Assembly (NCBI GenBank): GCA_945872245.1
Contig: CAMBZB010000023.1
Span: forward strand, 1 to 35,393
DNA length: 35,393 bases
Source: Flavobacterium psychrophilum
Lineage (GTDB): Bacteria > Bacteroidota > Bacteroidia > Flavobacteriales > Flavobacteriaceae
Direction of reading: 5' to 3'
Part shown: piece after piece, positions 21,255-29,125 of the stretch
Position numbering within the stretch: position 1 is the stretch's first letter
How the letters are laid out: each line of letters begins with the position of its first letter
Notes under the pieces: model-generated
What the model saw: only the letters and a program-made list of their open reading frames with translations
Database searches by the model: none
Told to the model about the DNA's origin: nothing
Made by a program: the position numbers and the translations under genes

Positions 21255-24020
21255 ATGAAAAATTACAATATGATTAGCCTGTTATTGGTAATACAAGCGA
21301 CACTTGCTTTTGGGCAATCGAATGGAGGAGTTTCAGGCAAAGTAGAAGATTCGAAATCACAAAAACCCATGCAAAGCGTTGTTGTAGCCATTCAAAACAC
21401 CAATTATACACAGTTGACAGATCGTAATGGTAAATTCAGTTTTGAACACGTTGGAATAGGAAGCCAATTAGTACTATTCAAGAGTGAGGGTTACCAAGAC
21501 CAATTACTCCAAATTGAAATTGTTGCCGGAAAAATGCTGGATTTAGGGACTATTTTTTTGGAAAACGACTTGACTCAAGAAAAACAATCTGAATTAATTA
21601 CCCTCATCGAATCCGATTTAAGCGATGACAATAGCGGTTCCGAAAACACTTCTAGTTTATTACAATCTTCTCGAGATCTGTTTTTACAAGCGGCAGCTTA
21701 TAATTTTGGAGCAGCCCGATTTAGCGTTAGGGGAATTGACTCTAAATATGCCAATGTGATGATTAATGGTATTTCGATGAACCGAATTACCGACGGAAGA
21801 CCGCAATATGGGAACTGGGGTGGCTTGAATGACGCCACTCGAAACCAAGAATTTACAAATGGTTCGGCGCCCTCTGATTATGTTTTTGGAGGAATAGGTG
21901 GAACCCAAGAAATAAACACGAGAGCCTCTATTTTCAGACCGGGAACCCGAATCTCATTCTTAAATACGAACACAAATTATAGTTTTAGAATGATGGGGAC
22001 TACGGCTTCAGGAATGAACAAAAACGGCTGGGCTTATGCTGTATCTGGAGGGAAACGTTGGGCTCAAGACGGGTATTTTGAAGGAACAAATTACGATGCT
22101 AAATCTTTTTTTGCCAGTGTCGAAAAGAAAATTAACGACAAACACAGCCTGAATTTCACTTCCATTTATTCCCAAAACAAGAGAGGTAAAAATTCCCCTA
22201 ATACTGCCGAACAATCGGATTTGGCAGGTATAAAATACAATTCCTATTGGGGATTTCAAGAAGGCGAAAAAAGAAATTCGAGAATTAAAAGAATCGAGGA
22301 GCCTCTGTTTATGTTGTCCCATTACTGGAAAGTCAATCCAAATACGAATTGGAACACCACGATTTCGTATCAATTTGGACAAATTGGAAATAGCCGTATT
22401 GATTATACAAAAGCCGACAATCCTGATCCCACTTACTATAGGAAATTACCCAGTTATTACGCGAATTCCTTTTTTAACGGCGTTTACACAGGAAACTCTC
22501 TAGCTAATGTTGCGAATGCGGCAATAGCAAAACAGAACTTCCTTGCCAATAAACAATTGGATTGGGCCAATATGTACCGGATTAACAGAGAAAACATACC
22601 TAACGGCAGCCGGTTTGTTTTGTACGAAGACCGGAATGACGAAAATAGTGCCACTTTCAACACAAATTTATCCTCACAACTTTCTGACAATATTTTACTG
22701 GCTGCAGGTGTAAATTACTTGAGTTCAAAAACCAAGAACTTCAAGAATATGCTGGATCTTTTGGGAGGAAATTTTTTCAAAGATATCAGCACTTTCGGAA
22801 GTGGTGACCAGCAACAATCGGACTTAAATAATTTTGATCGAACAATTGGAATAGAAGAGCATTATGGGTACAACTATAAAATTTATGCTACAAAATTAGA
22901 TGCTTTTACACAGTTTAAATTTGTTTACAAAAAAGTAGATTTCTATTTAGCTCAAGCCTTTTCCCGTTCCGCTTATCAAAGAGAAGGATTGTATAAAAAT
23001 GGCTATTATCCAAACAGTTCTATTGGAAAAAGCCAAAAAATGAATTTCGATACATTCGGATTCAAAGGAGGTTTGACTTACAAAATAACGGGGCGGAGTT
23101 TTATTGATTTCAACGGAATTTATATGACTAAGGCGCCAAATACGAGAGAGGTTTTTTCAAATTCACGGGTAAACAATACTGTCACAGAAGGCATCACAAA
23201 CGAAAATGTCAAGAGTGTTGATCTTGGCTATATTATTAAAGCCCCAAGATTTAAAGCGCGATTTACGGGCTATTTTTCTGAAACACTAAATGCTACCGAC
23301 ATTAATTTCTACTATGCCGATGCGGTGAGCAGCAGCGGAAACGGGGCATTTGTTTCGGAAGCTGTGACGGGATTAAACAAGCAAAACAGAGGAATAGAAT
23401 CGGGTCTTGAATACCAATTAACGTCTACCTTCAAACTTACCGCTGTGGCTGCCTATGGTGATTATCGAATTACAAACAATCCAAACGTAAGCTTGACGGA
23501 TGATGCTTCGGCTGCTGTAACCAATTATGGCGCGACTCAATTTGCCGGGTTAAAACAAGCCGGAATGCCACAACAAGCGTATTCTTTTGGCGTGGAATAC
23601 CGAGATCCGAAATTCTGGTGGATGGGTACCAATGTCAATTATATAGCAGACAATTATCTTGATGTGTCTTCCCTATTAAGAACAAAAAATTTCTATACTA
23701 ATGTCGACAATGCCACTATCGCAATTGATCAATCGCTTGCCGATAGCTATTTGAAACAAGAAAAATTCGACTCTTTTTACTTGTTGAATTTAGTGGGAGG
23801 GAAATCTTGGAGAATCAACCAAAACACCTTGGGTCTTTTTGCAATCGTAAATAACGTATTGGACATTACCTATAAAACAGGTGGTTTCGAACAATCAAGA
23901 AATGCCACTTACAGACAAGAATTTGAAGATCATCAAAGTGGAGGTCCCAGCGTATTTGGGCCAAAATATTTCTATGGATATGGAAGGACGTTTATGGTCA
24001 ACGTGTATTTAACCTTTTAA
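21255..24020 (+). CDS. TonB-dependent outer-membrane receptor
   Basis: TonB-dependent receptors import large substrates through a gated 22-strand outer-membrane barrel. The 921 residues show a signal peptide (about 1-20), a CarboxypepD_reg-like beta-sandwich (GGVSGKVEDSKSQKPMQSVVVAIQN through LGTIFLEND, about 24-108), and a plug domain near 125-235 (FSVRGIDSKYANVMINGISMN, NGSAPSDYVFGGIGGTQEINT). The barrel follows and ends in the aromatic outer-membrane signature FMVNVYLTF. The extra N-terminal domain is typical of Bacteroidota receptors. It is followed after 11 bases by its lipoprotein partner with a DUF5689 domain and is divergent from a secreted EEP enzyme. The imported substrate is unknown. 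No convincing TAnnTTTG box was seen in the 135-base upstream gap. Confidence 0.93.
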   Translation: MKNYNMISLLLVIQATLAFGQSNGGVSGKVEDSKSQKPMQSVVVAIQNTNYTQLTDRNGKFSFEHVGIGSQLVLFKSEGYQDQLLQIEIVAGKMLDLGTIFLENDLTQEKQSELITLIESDLSDDNSGSENTSSLLQSSRDLFLQAAAYNFGAARFSVRGIDSKYANVMINGISMNRITDGRPQYGNWGGLNDATRNQEFTNGSAPSDYVFGGIGGTQEINTRASIFRPGTRISFLNTNTNYSFRMMGTTASGMNKNGWAYAVSGGKRWAQDGYFEGTNYDAKSFFASVEKKINDKHSLNFTSIYSQNKRGKNSPNTAEQSDLAGIKYNSYWGFQEGEKRNSRIKRIEEPLFMLSHYWKVNPNTNWNTTISYQFGQIGNSRIDYTKADNPDPTYYRKLPSYYANSFFNGVYTGNSLANVANAAIAKQNFLANKQLDWANMYRINRENIPNGSRFVLYEDRNDENSATFNTNLSSQLSDNILLAAGVNYLSSKTKNFKNMLDLLGGNFFKDISTFGSGDQQQSDLNNFDRTIGIEEHYGYNYKIYATKLDAFTQFKFVYKKVDFYLAQAFSRSAYQREGLYKNGYYPNSSIGKSQKMNFDTFGFKGGLTYKITGRSFIDFNGIYMTKAPNTREVFSNSRVNNTVTEGITNENVKSVDLGYIIKAPRFKARFTGYFSETLNATDINFYYADAVSSSGNGAFVSEAVTGLNKQNRGIESGLEYQLTSTFKLTAVAAYGDYRITNNPNVSLTDDASAAVTNYGATQFAGLKQAGMPQQAYSFGVEYRDPKFWWMGTNVNYIADNYLDVSSLLRTKNFYTNVDNATIAIDQSLADSYLKQEKFDSFYLLNLVGGKSWRINQNTLGLFAIVNNVLDITYKTGGFEQSRNATYRQEFEDHQSGGPSVFGPKYFYGYGRTFMVNVYLTF

Positions 24021-24031
24021 AAATAAGTGTT

Positions 24032-25384
24032 ATGGGAAATAAAATAAAACCTATTTTTATCTTTTTGGCAGCCCTAGGTTTGTTTTCAGCTTGTGTGAAT
24101 GATACCTTTGACATTCCGGTTCAGGCAAATTGTGTAAGTCCAGAATTAACAAAAACCAAAGAAGTTTCAGCTATTTACCCCGTTGCAACAAAAACAACCG
24201 CAACATACCCTGCAGACGATATTATCGAGGCCTATGTGATTTCAAGTGACGAAGGGGGAAATTTCTACAAAAGCATGTATTTCCAATCTATTGATGGCAC
24301 AAAAGGATTCAATCTTTCGGTTGATGAAGTAAACACGTATACCAAAAACCTCCAACCCGGGAAAAGAGTATTTTTAAAACTAAAAGACTTGGCTTTTGCC
24401 AATCCAACAACTAATGCAAAAGGATTAATTTTCGGAGCGCCTCCCACAGAACAATATTCGGTTGATAGACTTTCCGCTCTAACCTACAAAAATTATTTAA
24501 TTCCTTCTTGCGATATGGTAAGTGAAGATGCCATTGTGCATAAAATTACTTTGGCTCAAGCCTCGAGCGAAACCTATTTGAACACTTTAATAGAAATAGA
24601 TGATGTGCAATTCAAGACTGATTGCACCACATTCAGTAAGGCAGATTTTGACACTAGTTTAAAAATCACAAACGGAACAACCGCATTGGACGTAAGAACG
24701 AGTAGATATGCGAATTTTGCAGGATTCTCGGTCCCATCGGGAAGAGGTAAAATAAGAGGTGTATTAACCAAATACGGCTCTACTTATCAAATTATTCTGA
24801 GAACAGAAAGAGATGTTCACTTTACAAATCCAAGAGTCCAAACCATTTCATTACCCAAAGGAGGAACAAGCCTCCAATATTTGGGTGCATTTACCGAAAA
24901 TTTTGAAAGCTACGCTACCACCACAACTGGTGCCGTTTTTCCAAAATACATTAATGATGCCGCAATTGGTTATAAATATTGGGATGCGGCCACTTTTGGC
25001 ACCAACAAATACCTTCAAATGTCGGCTTACAATAATGGTTGTTCAAAGGCCTATCTTATTATTCCCGTCGATATGACGGCCGCGAGTGGATTTTCATTTA
25101 AATCAAAAGACGGCTACAATGATGGGAATCCGTTAAAAATTTATTACTCCATTAACTATGTTCCTGGCGGCAATGTGAATCAAGCCACACTTATAGATAT
25201 TACCGATAAATTTATACTATCGACCGGAAATACTTCCGGATATGGGTCGGAATTTATCAATAGCGGAATTTACCCTATTCCTAAGGATTTAAACGGAAAT
25301 GGGTATTTCATTTTTGAATATGACGGCACAACTGGAGTAACCACAACCATGCAATTGGATGATATTATCGTGACCAATAAATAA
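24032..25384 (+). CDS. DUF5689 lipoprotein
   Basis: A 450-residue lipoprotein with signal MGNKIKPIFIFLAALGLFSA and lipid-attachment Cys21. Residues about 35-270 form the DUF5689 region, with recurrent strand-rich blocks (DDIIEAYVISSDEGGNFYKSMYFQ, LQPGKRVFLKLKDLA, GRGKIRGVLTKYGSTYQIILRTERDVHF) that look like OB-fold units. The C-terminal 160 residues (FTENFESYATTTTG to the TMQLDDIIV end) are of the choice-of-anchor J type, a carbohydrate-binding-like beta-sandwich common on bacterial surfaces. It follows the TonB receptor by 11 bases and is very probably its surface or periplasmic partner, in the role SusD plays for glycan receptors. The ligand is unknown. Confidence 0.85.
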   Translation: MGNKIKPIFIFLAALGLFSACVNDTFDIPVQANCVSPELTKTKEVSAIYPVATKTTATYPADDIIEAYVISSDEGGNFYKSMYFQSIDGTKGFNLSVDEVNTYTKNLQPGKRVFLKLKDLAFANPTTNAKGLIFGAPPTEQYSVDRLSALTYKNYLIPSCDMVSEDAIVHKITLAQASSETYLNTLIEIDDVQFKTDCTTFSKADFDTSLKITNGTTALDVRTSRYANFAGFSVPSGRGKIRGVLTKYGSTYQIILRTERDVHFTNPRVQTISLPKGGTSLQYLGAFTENFESYATTTTGAVFPKYINDAAIGYKYWDAATFGTNKYLQMSAYNNGCSKAYLIIPVDMTAASGFSFKSKDGYNDGNPLKIYYSINYVPGGNVNQATLIDITDKFILSTGNTSGYGSEFINSGIYPIPKDLNGNGYFIFEYDGTTGVTTTMQLDDIIVTNK

Positions 25385-25457
25385 AAATATGGTTAACCCA
25401 TGTATTCAACACCTCGAAACAAGATGATGCGCTACAATTCTTTTAAAAATGACAATC

Positions 25458-25490
25458 TTGTTTTTTATAAACTGCTATTGCTTATTTTTG
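25458..25490 (+). promoter_or_regulatory. Putative promoter of the LD-carboxypeptidase gene
   Basis: TATTTTTG at 25483-25490 is an exact -7 match. TTG at 25458-25460 could be the -33 element with a long 22-base spacer. It lies between two possible starts (ATG 25449 and ATG 25527), supporting the second. Confidence 0.45.
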
Positions 25491-25526
25491 TTTTATAATA
25501 CAACAACATTAAAGCCTCAATTACCA

Positions 25527-26423
25527 ATGAAGATTCCGCCTAGCATCCAAAAAGGAGATACGATAGCCATTTTGGCAACTGCCAGAAAAAACATCGACGA
25601 CAATCTTAAACCTACTATAGATTTGCTGCACCGTTGGGGATTGGAGATCGTTATAGGAAAATCGATTGGTTTGGATAACAATCAATTGGCGGGAACGGAT
25701 GCGCAACGTGCCGAAGATTTTCAGGAACAACTTGACAATCCAAACATCAAAGCGATATGGTGTGTTCGCGGGGGTTATGGCACTGTTCGAATGATCGATT
25801 TATTGGATTTTACCAAATTCAGGCAAAGCCCAAAATGGGTTGTCGGCTTTAGCGATGTCACCGTAATGCACAGTTATTTAAACAAAATCAATATTGCTTC
25901 TATTCATGGACTCATGCCCGTAACGGTCGAAAAAGCAAGTCCTGAATCTATCGAAAGTTTGCGAAAAGCGCTTTTTGGCGAAAGCCTAAAATATGAAATT
26001 CCTTTTGAAGCAGCAAATCGATTGGGAACCGCCAAGGGCGAAATCGTAGGTGGAAATTTATCCATTTTGTATAGCCTTATGGGTTCGAACGCACAAATTG
26101 ATTGCAAAGGGAAAATCCTTTTCATGGAAGATCTAGATGAATATTTATACCATATCGACCGCATGATGATGGCTTTGAAGCGTTGTGGTTGTTTTGAAAA
26201 TTTGAATGGTTTAATTATTGGCAGTATGACCAAAATGAAAGACAATGATATTCCTTGGGGGAAAAATGCGAACCAAATTATTGAAGATGTCACCAAAGAG
26301 TATTCATTTCCGATTCTTTATAATTTTCCTGCAGGACATATCCAAAATAATAATCCCTTAATTTTTGGGAAACAAGTTTCATTAGAATTAAATGCAACAA
26401 CTTCTAAGCTTACTTTTGAATAA
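25527..26423 (+). CDS. LD-carboxypeptidase, peptidase S66 family
   Basis: S66 enzymes cleave the L-D bond that releases the terminal D-alanine of murein tetrapeptides during cell-wall recycling; some relatives act on other substrates (MccF). From ATG 25527 the protein has 298 residues and begins MKIPPSIQKGDTIAILATAR, the usual opening. The catalytic triad is visible as S109 in VVGFSDVT, E201 in LFMEDLDE and H271 in FPAGHIQNN. RGGYGTVRMIDLLD precedes the nucleophile as in the family. The longer frame from 25449 would add 26 hydrophobic residues but begins before the predicted -7 box, so I reject it. Without a signal peptide the enzyme is cytosolic, as for LdcA. yraN follows 31 bases later. Confidence 0.9.
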   Translation: MKIPPSIQKGDTIAILATARKNIDDNLKPTIDLLHRWGLEIVIGKSIGLDNNQLAGTDAQRAEDFQEQLDNPNIKAIWCVRGGYGTVRMIDLLDFTKFRQSPKWVVGFSDVTVMHSYLNKINIASIHGLMPVTVEKASPESIESLRKALFGESLKYEIPFEAANRLGTAKGEIVGGNLSILYSLMGSNAQIDCKGKILFMEDLDEYLYHIDRMMMALKRCGCFENLNGLIIGSMTKMKDNDIPWGKNANQIIEDVTKEYSFPILYNFPAGHIQNNNPLIFGKQVSLELNATTSKLTFE

Positions 26424-26454
26424 AACAGCACTTTTTTAATTGATAACATTCAAA

Positions 26455-26814
26455 ATGGCCGAACACAATGAATTGGGAAAGCTGGGCGAGGAATTAGCCG
26501 TTGAATTTCTTCGGAAGGATGGTTATGAAATCTTGGAAATCAATTGGACATTCCAAAAAGCCGAAATCGACATTATCGCCAAAAAAAAGAACACACTTGC
26601 CGTGGTAGAGGTGAAAACGCGCTCCTCCATAGAATTTGGTTTGCCGCAAGATTTTGTAAAACCCAAGAAAATCCAACTTTTGGTCAAAGCCATAAACGAA
26701 TATGTAGTTTCAAAAAACTTGGACATTGAAGTCCGTTTTGATATTATTGCTGTTCACAAAGAGGATAAATCCTTTGCAATTGAACACCTTAAAGATGCTT
26801 TTTATCATTTTTAA
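26455..26814 (+). CDS. yraN: UPF0102 family protein YraN
   Basis: YraN-family proteins are small restriction-endonuclease-fold proteins of unsettled function, possibly in DNA recombination. The 119 residues from ATG 26455 start MAEHNELGKLGEELAVEFL, the conserved opening, and carry the nuclease-like residues E13, D39 (in AEIDII) and E52-V-K54 in VVEVKTRSS. The end QLLVKAINEYVV...DVRFDII-like region (here EVRFDIIAVH) also fits. The frame extends to a TTG at 26440, but the ATG matches homologues exactly. It is probably the second gene of a unit with the LD-carboxypeptidase. Confidence 0.92.
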   Translation: MAEHNELGKLGEELAVEFLRKDGYEILEINWTFQKAEIDIIAKKKNTLAVVEVKTRSSIEFGLPQDFVKPKKIQLLVKAINEYVVSKNLDIEVRFDIIAVHKEDKSFAIEHLKDAFYHF

Positions 26815-26834
26815 CAAAAAATAATAATGTTATA

Positions 26835-26866
26835 TTTGTAACAAATTGTTTTTTTATTTATTTTTG
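26835..26866 (+). promoter_or_regulatory. Putative promoter of the ACT-like gene
   Basis: TATTTTTG at 26859-26866, followed by C, is an exact -7 element, and TTTG at 26835-26838 stands 20 bases upstream as a good -33 element. The leader would be about 80 bases and contains a hairpin. A second exact -7-like box, TATATTTG at 26831-26838, overlaps the -33. Confidence 0.55.
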
Positions 26867-26872
26867 CCTCGG

Positions 26873-26907
26873 TTTTGTCTGATAAACACGCCTTATCACG
26901 GACAAAA
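26873..26907 (+). promoter_or_regulatory. Leader hairpin before the ACT-like gene
   Basis: TTTTGTC (26873-26879) pairs with GACAAAA (26901-26907), and inside it GATAA (26881-26885) pairs with TTATC (26893-26897), with a T/ACG internal loop and a 7-base loop. It begins just downstream of the predicted -7 box, so it would sit at the 5' end of the mRNA. No T tract follows, so it is not a terminator in this direction; role unknown. Confidence 0.45.
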
Positions 26908-26950
26908 AAAGCTTAAACAAGAAATCGCTTCTTAAATAAATTGCTCAAAA

Positions 26951-27607
26951 ATGAAAACAGTTTCCTCAATCGTAGAAAATTACATCAAAACAAAGCCTTT
27001 TTTGTTAAACGCGTTGTCACTTGGAATAATCAATTTGACGTCCTTGTCCAGAAATATTATGGTCGAATTAGAGAATGAATTCAGCAAAGAAGTCAAACAA
27101 GGAGCCGTTGTAATGGCGCTTAAACGACTGACTGAAGAGCTGGATTTCAGACTCAACCACAAAATTAATAAAGTAATAAAAAACATTGGTGAAATTACCG
27201 TTCGTTCTGCATTGACGGATTATACCTTTGCGGCTTCGGACACTGTTTTGAACAAACAAGCCGACTTGATTACGGACATCAACACTTTTTCAGACATTTT
27301 TTACACCTCATCACGAGGCGTAAATGAAACTAATATTGTGGTAAGCAACAGCGTCAATCACCTTGTTGACAAACATTTTGCCAATGAAAAATTGATTCAA
27401 AAACTAGAAAACTTGGCTTCGATTACGGTAAAATTACCCAAAGAAAACATCGTGGTTCCCGGGATTTACTATTTCATTTTCCAGCGCTTGGCTTGGGAAG
27501 GAATCATCATCAACGAGGTGATTTCGACTTCAAACGAATTCACCATTTTGGTTAGCGAAAAGGAAGTGGATGTGGCTTTTAAAGTAATCAAGGATTTGAA
27601 GAATTAA
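26951..27607 (+). CDS. ACT-like protein resembling the aspartokinase C-terminus
   Basis: The 218-residue protein is of a type often auto-labelled 'aspartate kinase' in flavobacteria (recollection), but it lacks the kinase domain. The first 110 or so residues are helical (SSIVENYIKTKPFLLNALSLGIINLTSLSRNIM, EVKQGAVVMALKRLTEEL). Residues about 130-218 contain strand-helix blocks of ACT type: SRGVNETNIVVSNSVNHLVDK and, at the end, GIYYFIFQRLAWEGIIINEVISTSNEFTILVSEKEVDVAFKVI, which mirrors the aspartokinase regulatory domain. A signalling or amino-acid-sensing role is inferred only from the fold. It has its own promoter with a hairpin in the leader and stands alone before the polysaccharide cluster. 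Confidence 0.7.
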   Translation: MKTVSSIVENYIKTKPFLLNALSLGIINLTSLSRNIMVELENEFSKEVKQGAVVMALKRLTEELDFRLNHKINKVIKNIGEITVRSALTDYTFAASDTVLNKQADLITDINTFSDIFYTSSRGVNETNIVVSNSVNHLVDKHFANEKLIQKLENLASITVKLPKENIVVPGIYYFIFQRLAWEGIIINEVISTSNEFTILVSEKEVDVAFKVIKDLKN

Positions 27608-27764
27608 AATCACCCTCTTGAAAGCTTCTCGTATCATCACTTCTTGGATTATGATGATGTTCTTAATATTCATTAACAATTTTATCGGTTTTGTCCCTTG
27701 TAATACAACACCCAAAACCTATTGCCCAAAAATGATAACCCACATATATCTTCTTCAATTCAGG

Positions 27765-27808
27765 AAAATAAAAAAGGATTATCCTAATACAAGATTAGGA
27801 ATTATCCT
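27765..27808 (-). terminator. Orphan minus-strand terminator-like hairpin
   Basis: On the minus strand, AGGAT plus CCTAAT (27808-27804 and 27799-27794) pair with ATTAGG plus ATCCT (27788-27783 and 27779-27775) around a CTTGT loop, with a small internal loop. They are followed by TTTTTATTTT (27774-27765). On the plus strand there is no T tract. No minus-strand gene is seen upstream of it, so it may end an unannotated small RNA. Confidence 0.55.
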
Positions 27809-27993
27809 CAAAAAGTTAAAAATTTATTCAATGCTTATACTCTTTTAGACTTCATTTTAAAGAAGAAAATAGAAGGTTTTTTTAGGAAAAATTGTTCTAT
27901 AGGCTAGTAATAGCAAGCGTCACAGGATTATGACGGAAAACCGATAATCAAAATATTTTTAATTAAAGGCATTAAATTGGTATTGTAATTTAG

Positions 27994-28001
27994 TATTTTT
28001 G
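27994..28001 (+). promoter_or_regulatory. Putative promoter of the polysaccharide cluster, -7 element
   Basis: TATTTTTG at 27994-28001, followed by C, matches TAnnTTTG exactly and lies 23 bases before the first glycosyltransferase ATG. TTG triplets at 27977-27979 and 27983-27985 are too close to be an ideal -33 element. Confidence 0.5.
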
Positions 28002-28024
28002 CGACTTTAAAAAGAATTTTTTTT

Positions 28025-29125
28025 ATGAAAATAGCCATTTTGGGAACCAGAGGTATTCCGAATCATTATTCTGGTTTTGAACAATTTGCCGAATTTTTTT
28101 CAGTATTTTTAGTAAATCAAGGTCATGAAGTCTATGTATATAATTCTCACAACCATCTTTATCAGGAAAAAACGTTTAAGGGTGTAAATATTATTCACCA
28201 ATACGACCCTGAACATAAATTGGGAACTTTTGGCCAGTTTTTATACGACTTCAATTGTATAATCGATTCTCGCAAGCGCGATTTTGATATTATTTTGCAA
28301 TTGGGTTACACCAGTAATTCGATTTGGTTTTTTCTATTGCCCAAAAAACCAGTTATCATAACCAATATGGATGGATTGGAATGGAAGCGTTCCAAGTATT
28401 CTAAACCAGTACAACAATTCTTGAAATTTGCGGAACTGTTGGCGGTCAAAAGCAGCGATTATTTAATATCCGATTCGTTAGGTATCCAAAAATATTTAAA
28501 AGAAAAATACAAAATTGACTCTACTTACATTCCTTATGGCGCAACAGTCTTTGAAGATCCAGATGAAGAATTATTGAAGGAATACAAAGTAACTAAGAGC
28601 AATTATAACATGATTATGGCTCGTTTTGAACCGGAAAACAATATTGAAACTGTTCTTGATGGAATTGTTTTGTGTGTAGAAGAAACCACAGTTCTAGTTG
28701 TAGGAAACCACAACACAAAATATGGAGATTATCTTAAAGAAAAATTCAGTATTAATAAAGCAATCCGTTTTATTGGAGCGGAATTCAACATCAACAAGCT
28801 CAATAATTTGAGGTATTTTTCTAATTTTTATTTTCACGGTCATTCGGTTGGTGGTACGAATCCCTCTTTACTTGAAGCAATGGCGTCTAAAGCATTTATA
28901 ATTGCCCACAACAATCATTTTAACAAAGCAATCCTAAAAGAGAATGGCTATTATTTTTCTAACCCAATAGAGGTGAAAAATATGCTGCAAGATGTCAAAA
29001 AAAGTGATAACTTGCCATTCATTCAAAACAATTTTGAGGCGATTGAACATGAATTTAATTGGAACAAAATCAATGGAGCATATCTTCAATTATTTGAAAA
29101 ATGTCTTTCAGAAAATCAAATCTGA
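28025..29125 (+). CDS. DUF1972-type glycosyltransferase (GT4-like)
   Basis: A cytosolic glycosyltransferase of the group that joins an N-terminal DUF1972 region to a GT4-like C-terminal half; characterised relatives include rhamnosyltransferases such as Cps2T of pneumococcal capsule synthesis. The 366 residues open MKIAILGTRGIPNHYSGFEQFAEFF, the family hallmark. PVIITNMDGLEWKRSKYS and IPYGATVFE follow. The donor-binding half has MIMARFEPENNIETVLDGI and the late HGHSVGGTNPSLLEAMA, with the glutamate of the ExE-type region. Donor and acceptor cannot be deduced. It is the first gene of the plus-strand polysaccharide unit, and its 3' end overlaps the next gene by 53 bases if that gene starts at 29073. 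Confidence 0.85.
   Translation: MKIAILGTRGIPNHYSGFEQFAEFFSVFLVNQGHEVYVYNSHNHLYQEKTFKGVNIIHQYDPEHKLGTFGQFLYDFNCIIDSRKRDFDIILQLGYTSNSIWFFLLPKKPVIITNMDGLEWKRSKYSKPVQQFLKFAELLAVKSSDYLISDSLGIQKYLKEKYKIDSTYIPYGATVFEDPDEELLKEYKVTKSNYNMIMARFEPENNIETVLDGIVLCVEETTVLVVGNHNTKYGDYLKEKFSINKAIRFIGAEFNINKLNNLRYFSNFYFHGHSVGGTNPSLLEAMASKAFIIAHNNHFNKAILKENGYYFSNPIEVKNMLQDVKKSDNLPFIQNNFEAIEHEFNWNKINGAYLQLFEKCLSENQI

Larger units (their letters stand above)
27608..28024. other. Long intergenic region before the polysaccharide cluster
   Basis: This 417-base gap contains no convincing protein gene and no tRNA was recognised. It holds a minus-strand terminator-like hairpin (27765-27808), the -7 box of the downstream cluster (27994-28001), and a short dyad CGTCA/TGACG at 27918-27935. 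A 65-codon frame from ATG 27651 to 27848 is open but contains the hairpin and resembles nothing known, so I do not call it. Confidence 0.6.

Noticed and set aside
25449..25526. N-terminal extension of the LD-carboxypeptidase resembling a signal peptide
   Set aside because: The extension begins upstream of an exact -7 promoter box at 25483-25490, and homologues start at the later MKIPPSIQKGD.
27618..27848. Open frame of 76 codons in the gap before the polysaccharide cluster
   Set aside because: It starts at TTG (first ATG at 27651), contains the minus-strand terminator hairpin, has no recognisable domain or promoter, and its composition looks like translated AT-rich spacer.
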